Assembly (NCBI GenBank): GCA_021805885.1
Contig: JAJZDR010000069.1
Span: 1 to 11,480 of the forward strand
Source of the DNA: a bacterium
GTDB lineage: Bacteria; Patescibacteria; Dojkabacteria; JAKAPS01; JAJZLI01
Direction: 5' to 3'
DNA length: 11,480 bases
Shown here one piece after another: positions 7,897-11,480 of the stretch. Position 1 is the first letter of the stretch. The number at the start of each line of letters is the position of its first letter. Under the pieces are notes generated by a model, which was not told where the DNA came from, did not search any database, and was given only the letters and a program-made list of their open reading frames with translations. Both the position numbers and the translations under genes were made by a program.

Positions 7897-8448
7897 ATGA
7901 ATGATAATGAAAAAATAATTTTTGGAGGAGGTTGTTTCTGGTGTACGGAGGCAATATTTAAAAGGCTTAAAGGTGTTTCTTCAGTAACTCCTGGTTATGC
8001 TGGAGGTACAGTAGATAATCCTTCATATGAAGAGGTATGCTCTGGTAATACAAATCATGTGGAAGTTATAGAAGCAGAATTTGATAGAAATGTTATTTCA
8101 CTTAGAGTGCTTATTGAAATATTTCTGCATACTCACAACCCCACAGAAATTGATAGACAAGGTAATGATATTGGAACTCAGTATAGATCTGCAATATTTT
8201 ATTTTAATGATGAACAAAAAAGTATTGCAAATACGGTTATAGCTGAAATTGATAAATCAGGTTTATACAAAGGTGTTATAGCAACTAGGATTGAACCATA
8301 TGTGAATTTTTTTAAAGCAGAAAATTATCATCAAAATTACTATGATAACAATAAAAATAATTTTTATTGTAGTGCCATAATTAGTCCTAAAGTTCAAAAA
8401 TTGATTAAAGAATATTCCTCAAAAGTAAAAGAGGAGTATATAAATTGA
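7897..8448 (+). CDS. msrA: Peptide-methionine (S)-S-oxide reductase MsrA
   Basis: MsrA reduces the S epimer of methionine sulfoxide, complementing MsrB. The 183-residue protein opens with MNDNEKIIFGGGCFWC, where Cys13 is the catalytic cysteine and Cys16 a second cysteine. Other family motifs are VTPGYAGG, NTNHVEVIEAEFD, HNPTEIDRQGNDIGTQYRS and ENYHQNYY. A late FYC could supply a resolving cysteine. A TTG at 7864 is open in the same frame but overlaps the end of msrB and gives an atypical extension; the ATG at 7897 fits the family. It ends in TGA. The ATG of the next gene lies 3 nt later and in the same frame, so a single TGA separates the two proteins. Confidence 0.95.
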   Translation: MNDNEKIIFGGGCFWCTEAIFKRLKGVSSVTPGYAGGTVDNPSYEEVCSGNTNHVEVIEAEFDRNVISLRVLIEIFLHTHNPTEIDRQGNDIGTQYRSAIFYFNDEQKSIANTVIAEIDKSGLYKGVIATRIEPYVNFFKAENYHQNYYDNNKNNFYCSAIISPKVQKLIKEYSSKVKEEYIN

Positions 8449-8451
8449 GAT

Positions 8452-9072
8452 ATGGAATTATATCTATTGCGTCATGCAGAATCACAAATGAATACTAGAC
8501 CAGAGTTAATCACTGGCAGGATGAATGAGGTAGTTCTATCTGATGATGGTGTAAAACAAGATTCAATGTTAGGAGAATATTTATTAAAGAATAATATATT
8601 TCCCAATATAGTATATTCATCTCCAGCAGAAAGAACTATACAGACTGCTCGTATTGCACTTGATAGTATGGGAATGACGGACACGAAGTTAGTAGTTGAT
8701 TGTGGTATTCAAGAAATGGATCAAGGAGAATGGGCAGGCAGACCAAAAAGAGAAATTTATGTAGAATCTATTTTACGAGATATGGAATTAAAAGATAAAC
8801 ATTTTAAGGCACCATCTGGAGAATCAATGCATGAAGTAGGAGAGAGGATGTTTAATTTTATTTCTAGTGTTAATAATGGCGGTGAAATAGTTTTTATATT
8901 TTCTCATGCTATGGCTATAAAATGTTTAATTGGTTTTATTTCTGGATTAAATAGAGAAGAAATATATAATTTGAAAGTAGGAAATGCATCAGTTACATTA
9001 CTTGTGAAAGAAGATAATTCTTTAAAACTGACTTACTTAGGAAAAGATTATATTGATATATCTAGATTATAA
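8452..9072 (+). CDS. Histidine phosphatase superfamily protein (phosphoglycerate mutase-like)
   Basis: This is a phosphatase or mutase of the branch-1 histidine phosphatase superfamily that acts through a phospho-histidine. Residues LRHAES hold Arg7 and the nucleophile His8 (RHA instead of the common RHG). Arg61 lies in SSPAERTIQTA, Glu88 in QEMDQGEWAGR, and the second catalytic His152 in FSHAMAIK. The GESMHEVGERM segment is typical of the family. At 206 residues it is too general to assign a substrate; candidates include cofactor-dependent mutase, phosphoserine- or sugar-phosphate phosphatase activities. It is the third gene of the msr operon, 3 nt after msrA. TATAAA (8439-8444) ends 7 nt before its ATG, but no -35 box supports a separate promoter. 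Its last 11 bp overlap the end of the convergent ogt gene. Confidence 0.9.
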   Translation: MELYLLRHAESQMNTRPELITGRMNEVVLSDDGVKQDSMLGEYLLKNNIFPNIVYSSPAERTIQTARIALDSMGMTDTKLVVDCGIQEMDQGEWAGRPKREIYVESILRDMELKDKHFKAPSGESMHEVGERMFNFISSVNNGGEIVFIFSHAMAIKCLIGFISGLNREEIYNLKVGNASVTLLVKEDNSLKLTYLGKDYIDISRL

Positions 9073-9367
9073 AACCTTCTTTTTTAAGAAGATTAATTTT
9101 CTTTCTTGATCCTATAGCCCCATTATATCCTCCTATTTTGCCATTACTTTTTATTACTCTATGACAAGGGATCATTGGGGCATATGGATTTTTTCTGAGT
9201 GCATTTCCTACAGCCCTATAAGCTTTTGGTCTACCTATTCTAGATGCTAACTCTTTATAGGTAATTATAGATCCTTTTTTAATTTTCATGGCTTCAATTA
9301 ATACAGCTTTTTGAAATTTAGTAAGTTTTCTTGAATTTATAACTTTTAATTTGTACGTTTTATCCAT
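9062..9367 (-). CDS. ogt: Methylated-DNA--protein-cysteine methyltransferase, catalytic domain only
   Basis: This is a suicide DNA repair protein that transfers an alkyl group from O6-alkylguanine to its own cysteine. The 101-residue protein is only the C-terminal DNA-binding and catalytic domain. It has the helix-turn-helix region ITYKELASRIGRPKAYRAVGNALRKNP with Arg51 in the arginine-finger position, PCHRV with acceptor Cys68, and the closing GKIGGYNGAIGSRKKINLLKKEG. The N-terminal domain of Ada-C and Ogt proteins is missing. Because the acceptor cysteine is present it is not an alkyltransferase-like (ATL) protein, where Trp or Ala replaces Cys. It starts 7 bp after tag, which also repairs alkylated bases. 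TATAAT (9374-9379), containing the tag stop codon, ends 6 nt before its ATG. The symbol is a family label; it could equally be called an MGMT-domain protein. Confidence 0.9.
   Translation of the reverse strand: MDKTYKLKVINSRKLTKFQKAVLIEAMKIKKGSIITYKELASRIGRPKAYRAVGNALRKNPYAPMIPCHRVIKSNGKIGGYNGAIGSRKKINLLKKEGFII
9076..9100 (+). terminator. Candidate intrinsic terminator after the msr operon, inside ogt
   Basis: Three bases after the phosphatase stop, CTTCTT (9076-9081), a TTTT loop and AAGAAG (9086-9091) form a perfect 6-bp stem, followed by ATTAATTTT. The stem is poor in GC, so its strength is uncertain. It lies inside the coding end of convergent ogt (codons for KKEG), and the reverse strand also has a TTTT just after the hairpin, so it might act in both directions. 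Confidence 0.4.
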
Positions 9368-9373
9368 ATTAGT

Positions 9374-9379
9374 ATTATA
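9374..9379 (-). promoter_or_regulatory. -10-like TATAAT embedding the tag stop codon, 6 nt before ogt
   Basis: On the minus strand the tag stop TAA (9377-9375) is the middle of a perfect TATAAT, which ends 6 nt before the ogt ATG at 9367. If active, it would give a leaderless ogt transcript separate from tag. No clear -35 box was found. Confidence 0.4.
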
Positions 9380-9938
9380 TATTATTTAATTTCTCTATTT
9401 GTTTATATCTAAAACAATATTTATTATGATTATTAAATATTCCTATAGATTCCATAAATGAATAACAAATTTTAGGGCCTATGAACTTAAAACCTTTTTT
9501 TTTGAATTCTTTATTAACCTTTTCTGCTATTACTTGCTTATCTTCATCATTAACGATTTTATAATTTACAAAATTCCATATATATTCATCAAAACTGCCA
9601 TATTCTAATTGTATCTTCATAAAAATTTTAGCATTATTTAATATAGAATTAACTTTTAATTTATTTCTAATAATTCCTCTATTATTAAGTAAATCCGTTA
9701 TTTTATTTTTATCATATAAAGATATTTTTTTATAATCAAAATTATCTAATGATTTTCTATAATTGTCTCTTTTTGAAAGTATTATTAACCAAGAAAGGCC
9801 TGCTTGCATAGATTCTAAAACTAACATTTCAAACAATTTTCTATCTCTATGTTCCGGTACACCCCATTCTTTGTCATGGTACTTTAGATACAAAAAGTCA
9901 TTAGTAACCCATGTACATCTTTGAAATTCTTTACTCAT
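9375..9938 (-). CDS. tag: DNA-3-methyladenine glycosylase I
   Basis: Tag removes 3-methyladenine from alkylated DNA as the first step of base excision repair. The 187-residue length is normal. The N-terminus holds RCTWV (Cys8) and YHDKEWGVP (His21); near the C-terminus HNKYC supplies His171 and Cys175. These four match the zinc-snap ligands known from E. coli Tag (Cys4, His17, His175, Cys179). LFEMLVLESMQAGLSWLIILSKR contains Glu42, at the position of the catalytic or binding glutamate. GIIRNKLKVNSILNNAK and GFKFIGPKICYSFMESIGIFNNH are further family matches. It lies 14 bp after the PH-like gene and 7 bp before ogt on the same strand, forming an alkylation-repair block. There is no Shine-Dalgarno in the short gap upstream. 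Confidence 0.95.
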   Translation of the reverse strand: MSKEFQRCTWVTNDFLYLKYHDKEWGVPEHRDRKLFEMLVLESMQAGLSWLIILSKRDNYRKSLDNFDYKKISLYDKNKITDLLNNRGIIRNKLKVNSILNNAKIFMKIQLEYGSFDEYIWNFVNYKIVNDEDKQVIAEKVNKEFKKKGFKFIGPKICYSFMESIGIFNNHNKYCFRYKQIEKLNNI

Positions 9939-9952
9939 AAAAATTTAATTAT

Positions 9953-10336
9953 CTATATATTCTTATTAAATGGATGCTTATTAATAAGTCTATTTATATC
10001 ATTAATAATTTGATTAGCATTGTTGACTTCAATAATTATTTCTTTATATTTTTCATCTTTTAAAAATATGGATATAGTTTTTTCAGGGTGATGTATTTCT
10101 AGAAACACCATCTCATTGTCATAAAATGTTCCTTCAGAAATTATTCCTGGTAGATTTGATCCAGCAATTTTCTTAATTCCTTTAATTCCTAACCATTTTT
10201 TAGCATCTTTTGTATTTTGAGACACAGAAGAAATGTGATTAATTGGAATCTTTAAGTGGCTTTTTAAAGCAAGTATTTTATCTATACCTTCCATTTCTAT
10301 TATTATATTTTCACTATCTGATGTTACTGTTGTCAT
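9953..10336 (-). CDS. PH-like conserved protein of unknown function, first gene of the tag-ogt block
   Basis: The 127-residue product has no membrane segment. It has the layout of a small bacterial family that I recall from Actinobacteria: ALKSHLKIPINHISSV (23-38), then GSNLPGIISEGTF (59-71), then IHHPEKTISIFLKDEKYKEIIIEV (81-104) and a C-terminal helix ANQIINDINRLINK (107-120). This pattern of strands closed by a helix resembles a pleckstrin-homology-like fold, but that is inference and no activity is known. Start choice: ATGs at 10345 and 10336 are both open. The second lies 7 nt after a good -10 box that overlaps the first, so 10336 is preferred; the first would add three residues. It heads a tight run with tag (14 bp gap) and ogt, so it could accompany DNA repair or simply be cotranscribed. 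Confidence 0.75.
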   Translation of the reverse strand: MTTVTSDSENIIIEMEGIDKILALKSHLKIPINHISSVSQNTKDAKKWLGIKGIKKIAGSNLPGIISEGTFYDNEMVFLEIHHPEKTISIFLKDEKYKEIIIEVNNANQIINDINRLINKHPFNKNI

Positions 10337-10343
10337 ATAGGCC

Positions 10344-10372
10344 ATTTTATATATAAATAATGTAAAACTCAA
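10344..10372 (-). promoter_or_regulatory. Sigma-70-type leaderless promoter of the PH-like/tag/ogt block
   Basis: On the minus strand TTGAGT (10367-10372) and TAAAAT (10344-10349) are separated by exactly 17 bp. The -10 box ends 7 nt before the ATG at 10336, so transcription would begin at or next to the start codon. The spacing and two good hexamers make this one of the two best promoters in the window. Confidence 0.6.
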
Positions 10373-10399
10373 GTGTTAATGATATAACAAACTATAAAT

Positions 10400-10409
10400 A
10401 TAGATCTAT
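10400..10409. repeat. 10-bp perfect palindrome ATAGATCTAT in a divergent promoter region
   Basis: ATAGATCTAT is self-complementary. It lies between the PH-like gene promoter and the DUF2892-like gene, about 60 bp before the latter's ATG. It could be an operator for either gene, but one short AT-rich palindrome is weak evidence. Confidence 0.3.
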
Positions 10410-10439
10410 CTAAAAAAAATATTTAATTTTATGATACAC

Positions 10440-10464
10440 TATAAATAAACTTTAAGGAGGTGAT
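10440..10464 (+). promoter_or_regulatory. -10 box and strong Shine-Dalgarno of the DUF2892-like gene
   Basis: TATAAA (10440-10445) is a plausible -10 box. It is followed by AAGGAGGTGAT (10454-10464), a near-perfect match to the 16S anti-Shine-Dalgarno, ending 5 nt before the ATG at 10470. This is the only textbook ribosome-binding site in front of a long gene in the window, in contrast with the leaderless layout elsewhere. The -35 region is not recognisable. Confidence 0.65.
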
Positions 10465-10469
10465 TTTAT

Positions 10470-10688
10470 ATGAAATTTACAAAATTTATGTCTACTCCTA
10501 CAGGGAGGGGTATTAGAATTGTTGTGGGTTTAATATTAATATATCTTGGTTTCTTTGTTATTCATGGTAAAAAAGGAATTGTTGTTGCTATAATAGGATT
10601 AATTCCTTTTCTGGCAGCCATATTTAATGTTTGTATATTAGCACCTTTATTTGGAGGTTCTTTTAAAGGATCGGATGTTAAAAACTAA
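10470..10688 (+). CDS. DUF2892-like (YgaP transmembrane type) small membrane protein
   Basis: This 72-residue protein has two hydrophobic segments, about 15-32 (IRIVVGLILIYLGFFVIH) and 37-54 (IVVAIIGLIPFLAAIFNV), forming a transmembrane hairpin. The arginine before TM1 (GRGIRI), the glycine-rich membrane segments, and a cysteine right after TM2 followed by a LxxLFG-like end (CILAPLFGG, Cys55) match the DUF2892 pattern, where this part usually reads CPLYxLLG. In YgaP the domain is fused to a rhodanese; stand-alone copies are common and their function is unknown. The ATG is fixed by a strong Shine-Dalgarno. The gene is monocistronic, closed by an intrinsic terminator 18 bp after its stop. Confidence 0.75.
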   Translation: MKFTKFMSTPTGRGIRIVVGLILIYLGFFVIHGKKGIVVAIIGLIPFLAAIFNVCILAPLFGGSFKGSDVKN

Positions 10689-10706
10689 AGTCAAATAGCC
10701 TTTATG

Positions 10707-10745
10707 GGAGCAATTTATCATTTGGTAATTTGCTCCTAATTTTTT
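10707..10745 (+). terminator. Intrinsic terminator after the DUF2892-like gene
   Basis: GGAGCAA (10707-10713) pairs with TTGCTCC (10730-10736). After one T-T mismatch, five further pairs (TTATC with GGTAA) close on a 4-base ATTT loop. The hairpin is followed by TAATTTTTT to 10745. It is the clearest terminator in the window and points along the plus strand. The reverse strand lacks a T-tract, so the convergent YggT gene is not obviously served by it. Confidence 0.85.
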
Positions 10746-10772
10746 ATAGAGCAATAATTTCTAAATGGGGAT

Positions 10773-11174
10773 TTAATCTATGGTTTCTTTTACTTTGTCT
10801 GGAGTTGCAGGATTTACTAATTGGATAAGTTTAACAATTCCATATGCAATTACTAAGTATATAAACATAGCAACCAGTGTTGACCATTCAAATACTGAGT
10901 TATATGTTACTGTTACATGAAAGATACTAGAGAATGGTTGAGAAAAAACATTACTAGTAGAGTATATAAAACTTACAAAGCCACTCCCAGGATTTGCAGC
11001 TGCTAGTTTTAATATAAATCTGAATGCTAATAATACCTCAATTATTCCTAAAATATACCAAACTATTTGATGTGCTCTAAAAATAACTTTTTTTGTTTTA
11101 TAGTTATTTCCAGTATAAGCAGAACTCTTAGTCTCTGTTGTAGTATTTTCTATATTCTCGGTATTATTGTCCAT
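10773..11174 (-). CDS. YggT family integral membrane protein
   Basis: This 133-residue protein has a hydrophilic, Asn/Thr-rich N-terminus (1-30), then YKTKKVIFRAHQIVWYILGIIEVLLAFRFILKL, which gives TM1 at about 35-58 with the conserved Arg52-Phe53. The family-typical NPGSGFVSFIYS (61-72), FSQPFSSIF (77-85) and a second membrane segment at about 96-119 (EWSTLVAMFIYLVIAYGIVKLI) follow. It carries one YggT repeat, where many homologues have two. YggT proteins are linked to membrane and osmotic-stress functions and to division loci, but their biochemistry is not settled. The ATG at 11174 has no Shine-Dalgarno. A TATAAT (11191-11196) upstream overlaps a perfect palindrome. The gene stands alone between the terminator and the non-coding right end. 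Confidence 0.88.
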   Translation of the reverse strand: MDNNTENIENTTTETKSSAYTGNNYKTKKVIFRAHQIVWYILGIIEVLLAFRFILKLAAANPGSGFVSFIYSTSNVFSQPFSSIFHVTVTYNSVFEWSTLVAMFIYLVIAYGIVKLIQLVNPATPDKVKETID

Positions 11175-11190
11175 ATAATTGTATAAATAT

Positions 11191-11208
11191 ATTATACTAT
11201 CATAGTAT
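11191..11208 (-). promoter_or_regulatory. Palindromic operator candidate overlapping the yggT -10 box
   Basis: ATACTAT (11194-11200), one central base, and ATAGTAT (11202-11208) form a perfect 7-bp inverted repeat. On the minus strand it runs directly into TATAAT (11191-11196), sharing three bases with it. A protein bound there would block RNA polymerase at the YggT promoter. The -35 region is not recognisable. Confidence 0.45.
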
Positions 11209-11239
11209 CTATGTTAATGTTATTAAGCGTAGATAACTT

Positions 11240-11270
11240 TTTTAATAACTACGGTATTATAGATAAAGAG
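11240..11270 (+). promoter_or_regulatory. Shared gapped element, copy B
   Basis: TTTTAATAA (11240-11248), CTACGGT (11249-11255), two bases, TATAGAT (11258-11264), one base, AAGAG (11266-11270). All four blocks match copy A at 2271-2303, with small changes in two spacers. A -10-like TTATAA (11272-11277) follows and would place CTACGG at about -35, as in copy A. It lies 75 bp before the small ORF at 11345, so the transcript it might drive includes the GC-rich structured patch. Confidence 0.5.
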
Positions 11271-11330
11271 TTTATAAAGCAAGGGTCATTAAGTTAGATT
11301 GATATCTCAGGGTATTTTGAGTATTGATAA

Positions 11331-11391
11331 GGGGGGTATCCTGGATGGCTCCCCGTCGTATCAACGGTTTGAACCAGCTTTGGCTTTTTGG
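11331..11391 (+). ncRNA. GC-rich, potentially structured leader RNA
   Basis: In strongly AT-rich surroundings this patch can form consecutive hairpins. GGGGGGT (11331-11337) pairs with GCTCCCC (11348-11354), including G-T pairs, around a 10-base loop. CCGT (11353-11356) pairs with ACGG (11364-11367), sharing two bases with the first stem, so the two compete. ACCAGC with GCT and TGGT (about 11373-11391) makes a weaker third. The first hairpin buries the GGGGGG ribosome-binding site and places the start codon of the 18-codon ORF in its loop. This fits a regulatory leader. No known riboswitch or RNA family is recognised. Confidence 0.35.
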
Positions 11392-11401
11392 TACATATTA
11401 A
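11345..11401 (+). CDS. Possible 18-aa leader peptide
   Basis: An ORF of 18 codons, MAPRRINGLNQLWLFGTY, starts at 11345 and ends at TAA (11399-11401), followed at once by an in-frame TAG (11402-11404). A run of six Gs (AAGGGGGG) lies 8 nt before the ATG, ideal spacing for a Shine-Dalgarno. Codons are GC-richer (GCT CCC CGT CGT) than in neighbouring genes. It is basic near the start and has Trp and aromatic residues near the end. It could be an attenuator or arrest peptide for a gene beyond the window, or a small protein in its own right. I recognise no homologue. Real translation is plausible but unproven. Confidence 0.35.
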   Translation: MAPRRINGLNQLWLFGTY

Positions 11402-11480
11402 TAGAAGTATTCAGAAAGGATGATATATAAAATTATAATAAAATCTTATTTTAAATCAGAATATTCTTCTTTGATTCTTT

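Larger units (their letters stand above)
11175..11480. other. 306-bp right-end region without a large gene
   Basis: No ORF of normal size starts or ends convincingly here. The region holds, in order, the YggT promoter with a palindrome (11191-11208), the second copy of the shared element (11240-11270), and a GC-rich patch (about 11329-11392) with an 18-codon ORF and potential hairpins. At the edge lie two weak open frames: plus strand from an ATG at 11420, and a minus-strand C-terminus-like frame ending at 11446 (reading IKEEYSDLK then stop). Neither can be judged from so little sequence. Confidence 0.6.

Noticed and set aside
8446..8448. Alternative genetic code (TGA as glycine, as in Gracilibacteria)
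   Set aside because: All recognised genes have full normal length with glycine encoded by GGN and no internal TGA; TGA appears only at gene ends, so it is a stop here.
11366..11375. GGTTTGAACC as part of a tRNA T-arm
   Set aside because: No matching acceptor, D-arm or anticodon arm can be folded around it; it is only a short palindrome in the GC-rich patch.
11420..11480. Plus-strand gene start at the right edge (MIYKIIIKSYF...)
   Set aside because: Only 20 codons are visible, the AAAGGA before it runs into the ATG itself, and a competing minus-strand frame ending at 11446 is equally plausible. Not annotated as a gene.

Overview
The window is AT-rich bacterial chromosomal DNA, densely packed with short housekeeping, repair and membrane genes on both strands. 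Reading frames close normally with TAA, TAG and TGA under the standard bacterial code. Nothing points to phage, plasmid or insertion-sequence origin, and I see no tRNA, rRNA or CRISPR array. The gene set fits a small, low-GC, probably monoderm bacterium. It includes a DEAD-box helicase with an N-terminal RRM, an RND permease with no adaptor or outer-membrane partner, a YggT protein, a DUF2892-like protein, and a PH-like protein of a type I recall from Actinobacteria and similar lineages. A Patescibacteria (CPR) member is my best guess, but this is inference from gene style, not a placement.

Layout. Positions 1-2095 (minus strand): the 5' end of a TsaC/Sua5-type tRNA-modification gene at the left edge, a 113-aa unknown protein, and the RRM-DEAD helicase. 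A 233-bp spacer (2096-2328) separates the helicase from a divergent plus-strand gene for a small serine-rich membrane-anchored protein, which ends 5 bp from a convergent 146-aa unknown gene. Positions 2619-7390 (minus strand): the 146-aa gene, purA and a 992-aa HAE1-type RND permease. Positions 7503-9072 (plus strand): msrB, msrA and a histidine phosphatase in a compact operon. Its last gene overlaps, tail to tail by 11 bp, a minus-strand block (9062-10336) of ogt, tag and a PH-like protein. Then come a DUF2892-like gene with the only textbook Shine-Dalgarno in the window, a clear intrinsic terminator, and a convergent YggT gene. The last 306 bp hold no large gene, but they contain a GC-rich patch with an 18-codon ORF whose ribosome-binding site can fold into a hairpin.

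How the genes relate. Two repair themes sit back to back: protein methionine-sulfoxide repair (MsrB plus MsrA) and DNA alkylation repair (direct reversal by Ogt, base excision by Tag). The PH-like protein leads the alkylation block.

The most interesting general signal is regulatory. Many genes have a -10-like hexamer ending only 5-10 nt before the ATG and no ribosome-binding site, which predicts leaderless or near-leaderless mRNAs. In two places the stop codon of the upstream gene is embedded in a TATAAT. Separately, a gapped element of about 31-33 bp (TTTTAATAA, CTACGGT, TATAGAT, AAGAG) occurs twice in the same orientation, upstream of the serine-rich protein gene and upstream of the GC-rich small ORF. 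This suggests co-regulation by an unidentified factor.
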